48,406 bases of DNA from Fibrobacter sp. (GCA_024398845.1 JAKSIM010000001.1:67558-115963); one strand, 5' to 3'. Numbered from the stretch's first letter, positions 16,596-26,363 are shown. The notes: generated by a model not told the origin, from the sequence alone. A program made the numbers and translations.

Positions 16596-18904
16596 TGAAA
16601 TCGGTGGCAGGGAAAATAATCTTTGCCGCACTTTCAGTCCTCTATCCGGGACTTGTGTTTTGCGGTCTTTATTTTTGGGGACTCAAACCACGAGTCTTAA
16701 GTCTCGCTCTTCTGGTTCTTGCACTTTTCCATTTCATTTCCTATTCAAAAGAAAATGACAAGAAAAGCGTCTCGGCCATAAAAGGCGGACTTTTTTTTAT
16801 ACTCACGCTTCTCTGTGGAAGCACTGCTTTCGCCCTCGACAGTACACTGTTCCTTATGTTCTATCCGGTCGTCATCAGCGTTTGTCTCCTGTTTTTCTTT
16901 GGTACAAGTTTATTCTTTGGTCCAAACATCATCTTTAGGTTTGCATGCATTGGCCACAAGGAACTGAGCAAATCAGCTCTGCGATCCTATGTAGAAAGGT
17001 ACTGTGCCAAAGTGACAAAAGTATGGTGTATATTTTTCATCATTAACGGGACTATTGCCACAGGAACAGCAATCTACGGCAACGAAAAAATTTGGACCAT
17101 CTACAACGGCTGCATCGCCTATATTCTTATAGGCTGTCTATTCGCAGGAGAATTTATGATTCGTAGAATCGCAGAAAGGAATCAGCCCCCTTACATGTAC
17201 CTTTCTAGTTTCAAGCGTGATTCACGAAGCGACGACTCCATAGTCGCCTTTGGCGGGAATGGCGAACGCGACGTAAAAACCTGGAAAGATTTTACATCGG
17301 ACGTTTCCAAGCTGCGCCAAGGTTTTGAAAAGATGGAAAACAAGCCGTGGATACTCAACTTCAACGATAGCTACTTCTTTATGGTAGCTTTCCTTGCGTT
17401 AATGCAAAGCCACCGCACAGCAATCATCACGGCAAACCGCAGCAACGAATTCATAAAAGAAATACGAAAGGAAGATTCCTTCTTCCTCACTGACGAAGAG
17501 TTCAATGGCGCAATTCTCATCGATCAATTCCTCAAGAATAACGAGGATGATGGGAAATGGCCCACGTTTAACCCGAGTGAATCCAATGTATTCCTCTACA
17601 CATCGGGAACTACGGGGACTCCCAAAAAGTCCCCCAAAAAATTCATCCAATTAGAAGACGAAGTCAACGAATACGCAAGTATCTACCTTGAAAAGTACGA
17701 CAAGGCTGTAGTCATAAGAACGGTAAACCACCATCACATTTTTGGTCTCACATTCTCCTTGATGATGAGCCTTATGAGCGCCTCTCCCTTCCGTAGAACC
17801 ATGGTAGAATTTCCTACCGAAATAGAGTCGCTAAAAAACAACAAATTAGTCATCATCGCAAGTCCTGCATTTTTAAAAAGACTTTCCGGCGGCATTGACA
17901 AGCCTATCGATTTCAAACAAAATCCCTTCATTCTTTCGGCAGGTGGCGTTCTTCCCGAAGATACCGCCGCAAACGCAGAAAAACTGCTTGGATACTGGCC
18001 CTCCGAAATTTACGGAAGCACAGAAACTGGTTGCATTGCGCATAGGCAAAGCAAAATTGATGTACACTACACTCCGTTTCCAAACAACAGCGTTACACTC
18101 ACCGACGAAGGCTCCTTGCATGTGAGCTCGCCCTACATCTACGAAAAAAACGGGTTCACCACAGCCGACCTCATCAAGCAAGAAACCGATGGACGATTCG
18201 TACTCCTCGGTCGCGCAGACTCCATCGTAAAAATTGAAGAAAAAAGAATTTCACTCCCTGAAGTCGAAATGCGAATTCGACAAACCGGATTCGTTCAAGA
18301 CGTACGCGTCATCGCGCTGTCAAAAAAAAGGCAATTTCTCGCTGTAGCCATCGTTCTGAACAAAGAAGGCTCCGAAAAATTTAAGGAATACACAAAGCTC
18401 GAAATCAATCAATATTTCCGAGAATTCCTCGCGAACTATTTAGAAATGACGGTCATTCCCAAAAAATGGCGCTATCTCGAGGAACTGCCGCAGGACACAC
18501 AGGGGAAAATAAAAAATAATGACATTGAGGCTCTCTTTATGTACCCCGACTCTACAAACAAGCGCATTCTACAAGTAAAGCGAGACGGAAACCACGCAAC
18601 AATCAAGTTTTCTATCCCGCAGACAAGCGACTACTTCAACGGACATTTTGAGGAATTTCAGTTACTCCCTGCTGTTGTGCAGGTGGAACTCACCATGAAA
18701 TTCGCACATCAGTTCCTCGGAACAACGCTTTCGCTCAAAAAAATTCTCAGAACAAAATTCATGAAACCAATTTTACCCGAAGCACAAGTATTCCTAGAAC
18801 TTGATTTTGACAGCGAAACGAGCAAGCTTTCATTCCAATTCTTAGGAAACGACAACGAAATTCATTCTTCCGGAAGCATTCTCCTTAACGAGGAGACAAA
18901 ATGA
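16595..18904 (+). CDS. apeH: Three-domain fusion: membrane protein (ApeG-like) + AMP-ligase (ApeH-like) + hotdog dehydratase (ApeI-like)
   Basis: The 769-residue protein joins three APE functions. Residues 1-195 form a multi-span membrane domain of the COG4648 type (SVLYPGLVFCGLYFWGL, then hydrophobic blocks near 63-105, 143-160 and 172-188). Residues about 200-645 are an acyl-AMP ligase with YTSGTTGTPKK (335-345), YGSTETG (473-479) and the C-terminal lysine in QGKIK (638). Residues about 655-769 are a FabA/FabZ-like hotdog domain with catalytic candidates His 684 (NGHFEEF) and Glu 698 (VVQVE). It would activate the aryl acid, load it on ACP and dehydrate 3-hydroxy intermediates at the membrane. 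In better-known APE clusters these are usually two or three proteins. There is no frameshift or internal stop, and the next gene overlaps by 4 bases. Confidence 0.88.
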   Translation: MKSVAGKIIFAALSVLYPGLVFCGLYFWGLKPRVLSLALLVLALFHFISYSKENDKKSVSAIKGGLFFILTLLCGSTAFALDSTLFLMFYPVVISVCLLFFFGTSLFFGPNIIFRFACIGHKELSKSALRSYVERYCAKVTKVWCIFFIINGTIATGTAIYGNEKIWTIYNGCIAYILIGCLFAGEFMIRRIAERNQPPYMYLSSFKRDSRSDDSIVAFGGNGERDVKTWKDFTSDVSKLRQGFEKMENKPWILNFNDSYFFMVAFLALMQSHRTAIITANRSNEFIKEIRKEDSFFLTDEEFNGAILIDQFLKNNEDDGKWPTFNPSESNVFLYTSGTTGTPKKSPKKFIQLEDEVNEYASIYLEKYDKAVVIRTVNHHHIFGLTFSLMMSLMSASPFRRTMVEFPTEIESLKNNKLVIIASPAFLKRLSGGIDKPIDFKQNPFILSAGGVLPEDTAANAEKLLGYWPSEIYGSTETGCIAHRQSKIDVHYTPFPNNSVTLTDEGSLHVSSPYIYEKNGFTTADLIKQETDGRFVLLGRADSIVKIEEKRISLPEVEMRIRQTGFVQDVRVIALSKKRQFLAVAIVLNKEGSEKFKEYTKLEINQYFREFLANYLEMTVIPKKWRYLEELPQDTQGKIKNNDIEALFMYPDSTNKRILQVKRDGNHATIKFSIPQTSDYFNGHFEEFQLLPAVVQVELTMKFAHQFLGTTLSLKKILRTKFMKPILPEAQVFLELDFDSETSKLSFQFLGNDNEIHSSGSILLNEETK

Positions 18905-19656
18905 GAGAAACGGCCAGCATCAAGCTCTGCGCAGTAATTCCGGTCTACCGTCACGAAAACACGGTAAAGGCCGTAGCGGAATCCGTCGTTGCAAAGGGAA
19001 TCCACGTTTTTCTCATTGATGACGGCAACACAGCCGAAGCAAAAAACGTTTTGAACGGCATCGCAAATGAGGTCCCCGAAACAACGCTCATCTCTTACTC
19101 CAAAAACGGAGGAAAAGGCTTCGCCGTAGCAGAAGGCCTAAAGGCAGCCCATAATGCTGGCTACACGCACGCTCTACAAATTGACGCCGATGGTCAGCAC
19201 GATTTAAACGCCATAGATTTTTTTTGGAAAGCGGCTCGCAAACACAACGAAAACCTCATCAGCGCATTTCCGCAATACGACGAATCCGTCCCAAAGGCAA
19301 GACTTCAAGGACGCAAGGTGACCAACTTCTGGGTCGCCGTGGAAACTCTTTCTAGGGACATTCCCGATTCCATGTGCGGTTTTCGCGTATACCCACTAGA
19401 TACAGTTGTGCCCGTTCTAAAAAAGATTCGCGATTTTCGCATGGGGTTCGATATCGAGATTCTCGTTCGCCTCAAGTGGGCCGGCGTAAAAATGAACTTC
19501 TACCCTATCAAGGTCAACTATCCCGAAAACGGGATTTCGAATTTCCGCGTATTCAAAGACAACGTCGCCATTTCCTGGATGCATACAAAACTCTGCTGTG
19601 GAATGATCATTCGACTCCCGATACTCATCGGCCGTAAGATAAAGAAAAATGGATAA
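18901..19656 (+). CDS. Family 2 glycosyltransferase of the APE cluster
   Basis: The 251-residue GT-A fold enzyme shows AVIPVYRHENTV, FLIDDGN, SKNGGKGFAVAEGL and the metal-binding DADGQHD, as in dolichyl-phosphate mannose synthase-like GT2 enzymes. It would transfer a sugar to the growing lipid or polyene on the cytoplasmic side. In several APE clusters a GT2 domain is fused to the acyltransferase that follows; here they are two genes overlapping by 8 bases (ATGGATAA). Confidence 0.88.
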   Translation: MRETASIKLCAVIPVYRHENTVKAVAESVVAKGIHVFLIDDGNTAEAKNVLNGIANEVPETTLISYSKNGGKGFAVAEGLKAAHNAGYTHALQIDADGQHDLNAIDFFWKAARKHNENLISAFPQYDESVPKARLQGRKVTNFWVAVETLSRDIPDSMCGFRVYPLDTVVPVLKKIRDFRMGFDIEILVRLKWAGVKMNFYPIKVNYPENGISNFRVFKDNVAISWMHTKLCCGMIIRLPILIGRKIKKNG

Positions 19657-20608
19657 ACTGGATTCAAAGCATTGGTCCGAAATTAAGGAAGTCTCGGCAA
19701 AAAGTTCATGGACATTCCGCTTCATGCGCTTTGTCGCTCATTTGCCGAGGCCAATCATTATCGTCATAACAGCTGTTATCAGTTTTTTCTTTTTCCTCGG
19801 GGCAAAGCCAGTACGTAAAAATTCAAGGATATACCTCGAAAAGCTATCCAAATGCAAAGGAACCAAGCAACCCTCTTGGGTTGATTGCTACAAGCATGTA
19901 TTGTGTTTTTCTATTCAAATGTTCGAAAAAATCCTAAGCTGGATGGGCAAACTTGAAATTAGCAATCTGAAAAAAAACGAGGGGTGTCAAAACCTACAGG
20001 ATTCGCTTACAAGTGGACACGGGGCATTCCTTTTTTGTTCGCATTTAGGGAACATCGACATGTTCCGCTCGCTCAGCGATGATGGTAAACAAAAGGGTAT
20101 CAAGGGTTTGCACGTTTACCCCATTGTTGACTTTTCAGGGACATCAAAATTCAACAACCTGTTGCGCGAACTGAACCCCGAACTTATGGACCATGTCATT
20201 GACGCAAAAAACATAGGCGTCGATTCCGTCATCTGGATCAAGGAAAAAATTGATGAAGGAGGCCTCATCGTCATCGCCGGCGACAGAACCTCTCCCAATA
20301 CGCAAAACCGGACGCTAACAGCACCATTCCTCGGCGAAGAAGCTAATTTTCCAGAAGGTGCATTTACGCTAGCAAGTGTCATTGGCGCCCCCATATACTT
20401 TGGATTCGGCACTCGGAGCAAGAACTTCAATCTGAACTCCACCTACGAATTCAACATATACAAGGCAAAAACTCAATTTACGGGAACACGCAAAGAACGA
20501 AAACTACAGATTAGACAACTGCTGGAAGAATACATTGCGTTAGTTGAAAACGCCTGTGAAAAGCATCCATACCAATGGTACAATTTTTACAACTTCTGGA
20601 ATAAATAG
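19649..20608 (+). CDS. LpxL/HtrB-type lipid acyltransferase of the APE cluster
   Basis: The 319-residue protein has one N-terminal membrane segment (IIIVITAVISFFFFLGAKPV) and the catalytic SHLGNID (HX4D). VIAGDRTSPNTQNRT and FPEGAFTLASVIGAPIYFGFG follow as in lauroyl/myristoyl lipid A acyltransferases. In APE clusters this domain is thought to join the polyenoyl chain to the sugar-lipid. It is coupled to the glycosyltransferase by overlap. Confidence 0.86.
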   Translation: MDKLDSKHWSEIKEVSAKSSWTFRFMRFVAHLPRPIIIVITAVISFFFFLGAKPVRKNSRIYLEKLSKCKGTKQPSWVDCYKHVLCFSIQMFEKILSWMGKLEISNLKKNEGCQNLQDSLTSGHGAFLFCSHLGNIDMFRSLSDDGKQKGIKGLHVYPIVDFSGTSKFNNLLRELNPELMDHVIDAKNIGVDSVIWIKEKIDEGGLIVIAGDRTSPNTQNRTLTAPFLGEEANFPEGAFTLASVIGAPIYFGFGTRSKNFNLNSTYEFNIYKAKTQFTGTRKERKLQIRQLLEEYIALVENACEKHPYQWYNFYNFWNK

Positions 20609-20629
20609 ACCAAAAAGGATTTTTTCAAA

Positions 20630-21091
20630 ATGAAACACACAGCAACAAAAGAACCTATTATCACAGCCAGCGTTGATGCGGAAGTCGAATTCTACGAAGT
20701 TGATTCCATGCAAATCATGTGGCACGGGAACTACATCAACTTTATGGAAAGGGCTCGTTGCGCCCTCCTCGAAAAAATCAACTACAACTATATAGACATG
20801 AAAAAAGACGGCTATGTGTGGCCAGTTGTAGACATCCACATCAAGTACCGCAGACCACTGACATTCCGCCAAAAAATCCGAATTGAGGCCACCCTTGTTG
20901 AATATGAATTGGGCCTGCAACTTGCATACAAGTTTATTGACATTGAAACAGGCAGAGTAACCACCCGTGCAGAAAGCACGCAAATGGCAATCAACATTAA
21001 CACAAAAGAAACCTGCCTCGTTTCCCCGAAAGAATTCACGGACAAAGTCCGCAAATACCTTGAGCAACATTCCAATGATTCCCATGCATAA
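20630..21091 (+). CDS. 4-hydroxybenzoyl-CoA-type thioesterase of the APE cluster (ApeK-like)
   Basis: The 153-residue hotdog protein has the 4HBT signature VEFYEVDSMQIMWHGNYINF, in which the Asp and the HxNY segment form the active site, and RARCALLEKI afterwards. It would release or proofread acyl chains from the ACPs. It follows the acyltransferase after 21 bases with AAGGA as ribosome binding site and overlaps the next gene by 8 bases (ATGCATAA). Confidence 0.85.
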   Translation: MKHTATKEPIITASVDAEVEFYEVDSMQIMWHGNYINFMERARCALLEKINYNYIDMKKDGYVWPVVDIHIKYRRPLTFRQKIRIEATLVEYELGLQLAYKFIDIETGRVTTRAESTQMAININTKETCLVSPKEFTDKVRKYLEQHSNDSHA

Positions 21092-21734
21092 GATTCAAGT
21101 TTTCATCGGCTTCTGTACGGCACTTTTCCTCGCATTTGGGGTTTCTTCTGCAAAAGAAATCTGGAATTTTCCTATCAAGAACGGGAATCTCCAGGAAATC
21201 GACAAAGCATTTTCGTCGATGACCACCCACAAAATTATCCGAGGGAACTTCAAGCAAACAAAAACCATACAGAACCTGAACAAAACCTTTGTTTCCACAG
21301 GGAAATTCACCATCGAAAACGGCAAGGGTATCTTTTGGAACACGCAAAGTCCATTTGCGTCACAAATCGCCATAACCGAGACAAAGATGATTCAGCAAAC
21401 AGTATCTGGCAGGACGGAAATCAATACCAGCGAAAACGTGACATTTTCACAGATTTCCCAAACCATACAATCGGTTTTTGCCGGGAATACATCCAAGCTC
21501 AAGGCCAATTTCGATATCTTTTTTAAGCAAGAAGGCAACGTGTGGACCATAGGCCTCGTCCCCAAGGAACCAACCGTCAAAAAAGTCATCGCGAACATTG
21601 AGCTCAGCGGTAAAACCTGGCTTGAATCCATAAAGCTCATTGACTCAAGCAACAGTCCCCTCGTCTATGAATTTTCGAACGCCTCCCCAGCAGAACAACT
21701 GAACGAAGAAGAGAGCGAATTCCTTGGCAAATAA
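21084..21734 (+). CDS. LolA-like outer-membrane lipid/lipoprotein carrier
   Basis: The 216-residue protein has a signal peptide (VFIGFCTALFLAFGVSSAKE), then a LolA-like beta fold: IIRGNFKQTKTI, a GKFTIENGKGIFWNTQSPF segment and AKLVDSS-like strands later. In APE clusters such a carrier is thought to take the hydrophobic product across the periplasm. I take ATG 21084, which overlaps the thioesterase stop by 8 bases; 21075 is possible. A longer frame from 20967 lies inside the thioesterase gene and lacks a signal peptide. Confidence 0.82.
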   Translation: MHKIQVFIGFCTALFLAFGVSSAKEIWNFPIKNGNLQEIDKAFSSMTTHKIIRGNFKQTKTIQNLNKTFVSTGKFTIENGKGIFWNTQSPFASQIAITETKMIQQTVSGRTEINTSENVTFSQISQTIQSVFAGNTSKLKANFDIFFKQEGNVWTIGLVPKEPTVKKVIANIELSGKTWLESIKLIDSSNSPLVYEFSNASPAEQLNEEESEFLGK

Positions 21735-24075
21735 AAAGAAGTACATCGGCCCAGCCATTTGGGGCTTATTCCATGCGATACTCTTTTTAATCGCATTGAC
21801 AGCTTTCCCTTGGAAAGTAGATTCCTCACTCTACAGCATTCTTCCCCAAACTAGTTCACTCCAAGACGTTAGCGACGCCGAAAAGAAGTTCAGCGAACAT
21901 TCCATGAGCGAGCTCTCAATTCTTTTCGGGCACAAAGACTTTTCCATAGCGCAAAACGCCATGGACGAATTTCACGAGAAATTCAAAGATGACCCGAGCC
22001 TCGAAGAAATCAATTACCAGGTATCCGACAAGTCCATAGAAAGGCTCCAGTCCTTTATTCACGACAACCGCTACGCTCTCATCGGAGAAGATTTCGTCAC
22101 AGCAATACAAGATTCCCTCAACGGAATTGAATTTGCAAAAAACAACGCACGGCAGCATATATATGGACTTTTTTCGACTGCAGACCTCTCCAAGCTAGAA
22201 GAAGACCCATTTTTACTAGCTCCAACAGCTTTTGAAAAAATGACTCTACAGTCGCCACTGATGAAAAACAACTTCACCCTTAAAAACTCAAAGCTAACCA
22301 TAGAAGATTCCTCGGGAACCTATATTCTATGGAATGCAAAACTTTCGGCAAACGTAGCAAGTTTCGCAAGCGACGACCACATTCTCCAAAAGATGGAAAG
22401 CGCTTTCGCAAGCCTCAAAAGTAAATACGCGGGCCTTGTTATTGCCAAATCAGGAGTTCCGTTCCACAGTTACGAAAGTTCAAAGAACGCTCAAAAAGAA
22501 ATCACGTGGATAACCACCATTTCGATATCATTGGTTATACTTCTCCTCATTTTCATTTTCCGGACACCATTACCGATTTTCGCGACACTATTCTCGATTG
22601 CCATTTCCGCATTATCTTCTCTCGCCGCCACTTGGGGCGTATTCCACGAAATACACGTGTTTACGTTCGTCTTCGGAACAAGCATCATAGGCATCAGCAT
22701 AGATTACTCCATCCACTTTTTCACCGACTTGAAGTATTCTGCAAACAAGCCCAATGGATTAAGCGTAAGGAAGCATATATTCAAGGGATTATTGCTTGGA
22801 TTTTTGACCACAGAAATGGGCTACATCGCCATTTCTTTTGCTCCGTTTGAATTATTGAAGCAAACAGCCGTCTTTACCATCGCAGGTCTCGCAAGCGCAT
22901 TTCTCACCATAGTCCTTCTTTTTTCCCATTTGCCACAAGTCGCAAAGACCGGGAAACCTAAAATTTTGCAAACTACAAAAAAAATAGCGAATATCTACAA
23001 TTGGTATTACGCCATTCATACCCCCGCGAAAATCGTATTGCCAATTCTATTTTTAGCCATTTGCGCCATCGGAATCTGCAAATTGAATATCCATACCGAT
23101 CTTCAAAATCTGTACACCATGTCAGATGAGCTCAAGCAATCCGAAATCCTTGCAGGGCGTCTCATTGACTTTGGCTCATCAGGAGATTACTTTATTATAA
23201 AAGGAAACTCGGCCGAAGAGGTTCTTCAAACAGAAGAATCATTCCGCAAAGAACTCGACAAGGCGCAAAAGGATTCCCTGTTCAAACAATATCTGGCCGT
23301 AAGCAGTTTTATTCCATCGGTAAAGCTTCAAAGCATTTTCCATAGCACAATTCAAAAGGCACTTGCATCTGAAGCCTCCGTTTTTTTACAGGAACTCGGA
23401 TTCACAAACGATAGTTTATTCAAAGCTAGCTTACACAAGTTCAAGCCGATTACCTTAGATGACGCCCTCCCGAGTGAATGGGAAAAATTCAAAAAATCCC
23501 TATGGATTGGCAAGGTCAACAACAGCTACTACAGTACAATCCTTCCTCTCCACGTCAAAAAAGCATCACTTGCAGATACAAGTCTCAAAGAAATCGCAAA
23601 AGGTTTCAAAAATGTCGTATACGTAAGCAAGATGCCCGAAATAAACAAGGCTCTCACCCATCTATCCAGTACAGCCCTCATACTCGTCGTCTGCGCCGAT
23701 ATTGCCATTTTCTTCATTCTGATTTTCGTCTACAACTTACGAACCGCCTTCCGAATCATTCGAAATCCCATCCTTGCGTCACTCATCACCGCAGCAGTAT
23801 TTGGCTACGCCGCAATTGACTTCAACTTTTTTGCCATAGCGGGAGTTATTCTCACCCTGGGCATCGGCATCGATTACTCCCTCTTCTTCAGGGAGGGGGC
23901 ATCTCGCCAAGACACAACGGCGTTAGCAATCACCCTATCGGCTGCAACGACACTTCTTTCTTTTGCAACCCTCGCCCTGAGCAGCTTTACTCCGGTAGCG
24001 ACATTCGGACTATCCATTTTCATAGGCATCGTCAGCAACTATTTTCTATCTCCAATGGCTCAAGCGAAAAAATAG
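21724..24075 (+). CDS. MMPL/RND-family exporter of the APE cluster
   Basis: The 783-residue protein has the RND layout: one N-terminal membrane span, a large periplasmic loop, a bundle of five spans, then a repeat of this plan. Each half holds the family motif in its second bundle helix: GTSIIGISIDYSIHFF and TLGIGIDYSLFF. It would extract the polyene lipid from the inner membrane, working with the LolA-like carrier and the following lipoprotein. The start is TTG at 21724, 11 bases inside the carrier gene; no suitable ATG exists before the first membrane span. Confidence 0.88.
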   Translation: MANKKKYIGPAIWGLFHAILFLIALTAFPWKVDSSLYSILPQTSSLQDVSDAEKKFSEHSMSELSILFGHKDFSIAQNAMDEFHEKFKDDPSLEEINYQVSDKSIERLQSFIHDNRYALIGEDFVTAIQDSLNGIEFAKNNARQHIYGLFSTADLSKLEEDPFLLAPTAFEKMTLQSPLMKNNFTLKNSKLTIEDSSGTYILWNAKLSANVASFASDDHILQKMESAFASLKSKYAGLVIAKSGVPFHSYESSKNAQKEITWITTISISLVILLLIFIFRTPLPIFATLFSIAISALSSLAATWGVFHEIHVFTFVFGTSIIGISIDYSIHFFTDLKYSANKPNGLSVRKHIFKGLLLGFLTTEMGYIAISFAPFELLKQTAVFTIAGLASAFLTIVLLFSHLPQVAKTGKPKILQTTKKIANIYNWYYAIHTPAKIVLPILFLAICAIGICKLNIHTDLQNLYTMSDELKQSEILAGRLIDFGSSGDYFIIKGNSAEEVLQTEESFRKELDKAQKDSLFKQYLAVSSFIPSVKLQSIFHSTIQKALASEASVFLQELGFTNDSLFKASLHKFKPITLDDALPSEWEKFKKSLWIGKVNNSYYSTILPLHVKKASLADTSLKEIAKGFKNVVYVSKMPEINKALTHLSSTALILVVCADIAIFFILIFVYNLRTAFRIIRNPILASLITAAVFGYAAIDFNFFAIAGVILTLGIGIDYSLFFREGASRQDTTALAITLSAATTLLSFATLALSSFTPVATFGLSIFIGIVSNYFLSPMAQAKK

Positions 24076-24113
24076 ATTTGCCACATTGACCCAAATTTCT
24101 ACATTTGATGTAA

Positions 24114-24719
24114 ATGTTCATATTCAACGGAATAAAAAGGAAAATCCATACAACACGATATTTGTGTTGCATGCTATGCCTGTTTATTCTATCGTGCCAT
24201 AGCGGAAAGGTGACGCCGGGCACCTCCCCCGTTTACTACACGGACGATTCCTATGTTGAATTACTGCCGACTCAAAGTTTCAAGCAGTTCATAGACGTCC
24301 CCCAGCATATTGACGGCCACTACGGCGAAAAAGATTTTTCCATGGATGGCTGGGCAAGAATGAACGACAGCATCATCAACATTCACCTCTTCAGCGCTTT
24401 CGGCACAACCGTTGGGGAACTCCGCTACACAAATGATTCCATCGTTTTCAAAAGTTCCTTTATTGACTCCGAAAAAATGAAGGCTGAATACGTTGTCGCC
24501 GACATCCAGTTAAGTTTCTACGATTTTGAAATTCTTCGAGAGCATTACAATCGTTATGGATTCACCCTTACACAGAATTTCGAGAGTGGTCACACCGTAA
24601 GAACGTTATCCCGTAACGGAACCACAATCGCATCCATAGAAAAATCCGGCCAAGTAACAACATTCAAGAATATGTTGCGCAACTACAGCTACATCATTAC
24701 AACAGGAGCAGCCCAATGA
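24114..24719 (+). CDS. DUF3261-like lipoprotein of the APE cluster
   Basis: The 201-residue product has a short basic N-terminus, a hydrophobic core and lipobox FILSC near residue 28. The remainder is beta-rich with DGHYGEKDFSMDGWARMNDS, the pattern of the small lipoprotein (DUF3261) found in APE clusters after the exporter. It probably sits in the outer membrane and takes part in product delivery. Its stop overlaps the next start by 4 bases. The family call is from pattern memory and not a search. Confidence 0.72.
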   Translation: MFIFNGIKRKIHTTRYLCCMLCLFILSCHSGKVTPGTSPVYYTDDSYVELLPTQSFKQFIDVPQHIDGHYGEKDFSMDGWARMNDSIINIHLFSAFGTTVGELRYTNDSIVFKSSFIDSEKMKAEYVVADIQLSFYDFEILREHYNRYGFTLTQNFESGHTVRTLSRNGTTIASIEKSGQVTTFKNMLRNYSYIITTGAAQ

Positions 24720-25897
24720 ACCAGCCCCTGTACATTCAGGACTTTGGCTTTTACTCTATCCTTGGCGATAACAAAGCATCTGTTTTCAACAAGCTCACCT
24801 CGGCCGAACGCGGTGCGTTTACAACGTTACAACACGAAGACACCGTATTTCACGTAGCGAACATCAATACCCTGAATTTTGCACCAACAAAAATTGAATA
24901 CTTTGACGGACGCATCAACAGACTCGCCGAAAAGTCCCTCTACCAAATTGAAAATTCCGCATACGAAATTGTGCGCAAGTTCGGCGCGAATCGTGTCGGC
25001 GTATTTATAGGCTCTTGCGACAACGGATCCGAGATATCGCTTGCCGCCCTCAAATATTACACCGAACACGGGCAGTTTCCCGCAGGTTACAACCTGGACA
25101 AGCAAAAGGCCGACTTTCCATTAAGGTATATCACAGAACGCTTCGGCATAAGCGGAATTTCTTCGCTTCAATCTACGGCATGCGCATCAAGCGTAACGGC
25201 AATCGCAACAGCACGGCACCACATTTATGCAGGGCTCTGCGACGCCGCCATCGTCGGTGGCGTTGACATTGCGTCGTTACCTGTCGTTCTCGGGTTCAAC
25301 TCCTTGGGCGCAGTCTCCCCCGAATTGAGCATTCCATTCAGCAAGAATCGCGCAGGCATTACCATCGGTGACGCATCGGCATTTTTCGTCATCACCAAAG
25401 AACGCGGAAACGCAAAATTCTGCATTCAAGGCATTGGTGAAAGTGCAGACGCAGACCATATCACGGCACCACGCGAAGACGGCGAAGGCGCAAGACTCGC
25501 CATGCAACGCGCTCTTGAAGATGCGGGAATCACAGCAAAAGACATTGACTACATCAACTTGCATGGCACAGGCACAAAGCTGAACGACTCCATGGAAGGC
25601 AAAGCTGTAAACGCAATCTTCGGCGATTCCACTTTTTGCAGTTCAACAAAGGGTCTCACCGGCCATACACTCGGCGCCGCAGGAGCCCTGGAACTTGCGT
25701 TCTGTTGCCTTACACTATCTGACGAAAACTCAGAGAAACGCCTTCCCGCCCACTGCTACGACGGAGAATACGATACGGAAATTCCCAAAATCCGGCTCGT
25801 TCAACCCGGGGACAAAATTGAACACCTAAGATTCTGCCAAAGCAACTCCTTCGCCTTTGGCGGTTGTAACATTTCTCTTATTGTAGAAAAGGTCTAA
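24716..25897 (+). CDS. apeO: Beta-ketoacyl-ACP synthase (ApeO-like)
   Basis: The 393-residue ketosynthase keeps the full triad: Cys 156 in STACASSV, His 283 in NLHGTGTKLND and His 317 in TKGLTGHTLGAAG. The FabB/FabF-like thiolase fold is complete, ending SNSFAFGGCNISLI. By analogy it forms an active heterodimer with the chain-length factor encoded on the left arm and extends the aryl-polyene chain. It is coupled to the lipoprotein upstream and starts one base before the dehydratase spacer downstream. Confidence 0.88.
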   Translation: MNQPLYIQDFGFYSILGDNKASVFNKLTSAERGAFTTLQHEDTVFHVANINTLNFAPTKIEYFDGRINRLAEKSLYQIENSAYEIVRKFGANRVGVFIGSCDNGSEISLAALKYYTEHGQFPAGYNLDKQKADFPLRYITERFGISGISSLQSTACASSVTAIATARHHIYAGLCDAAIVGGVDIASLPVVLGFNSLGAVSPELSIPFSKNRAGITIGDASAFFVITKERGNAKFCIQGIGESADADHITAPREDGEGARLAMQRALEDAGITAKDIDYINLHGTGTKLNDSMEGKAVNAIFGDSTFCSSTKGLTGHTLGAAGALELAFCCLTLSDENSEKRLPAHCYDGEYDTEIPKIRLVQPGDKIEHLRFCQSNSFAFGGCNISLIVEKV

Positions 25898-25898
25898 C

Positions 25899-26363
25899 AT
25901 GTACGAATTCAACACAAAAGAATCCGTAAACACTCTAGTGCCGCACTCCGGCAAAATGTCCCTATTGGACAGAGTCAAAGAATATGACCTACCAGGTCTC
26001 TACATAGACACCGAAGTCGACATCAACAAATCGGCCATGTTCTACGACGAGGAACTCCACGGAATTCCTGTATGGGTCGGCTTTGAATACATGGCGCAGA
26101 GCATTTCCGCCCTATCAGGCATTTATGGTTTATCTATCAACGAGAAGCCCAAGGTGGGCTTCATCATGAGCATAAACAGCTACAAAGCGGAGTTTCCCAT
26201 TTTCCCAGAAGGTTCAACTCTTTTAATTCATGTGCAACAAATGATGCGAATGGACATGGCAGTCACTTTTGACGGCAAAATTTTTATTGGTGACAAACTT
26301 TACGCTACAGCGACACTCAACACGGTCGAGGTTCCAGACCTAAAAAAAGCACTAGGTTTATAA
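25899..26363 (+). CDS. apeP: 3-hydroxyacyl-ACP dehydratase (ApeP-like)
   Basis: The 154-residue hotdog protein has LVPHSGKMSLLD (His 16) and VGFEYMAQSISALSG (Glu 63), the His/Glu pair of FabA/FabZ-like dehydratases. The cluster thus has two dehydratases, this one and the C-terminal domain of the three-domain fusion. It removes water from 3-hydroxy intermediates to build the conjugated double bonds. Confidence 0.87.
   Translation: MYEFNTKESVNTLVPHSGKMSLLDRVKEYDLPGLYIDTEVDINKSAMFYDEELHGIPVWVGFEYMAQSISALSGIYGLSINEKPKVGFIMSINSYKAEFPIFPEGSTLLIHVQQMMRMDMAVTFDGKIFIGDKLYATATLNTVEVPDLKKALGL

Noticed and set aside
21724..24075. Plain RND multidrug pump
   Set aside because: Its place between the LolA-like carrier and the small lipoprotein inside the APE operon, and the MMPL-type GxxxDY motifs, point to lipid export.
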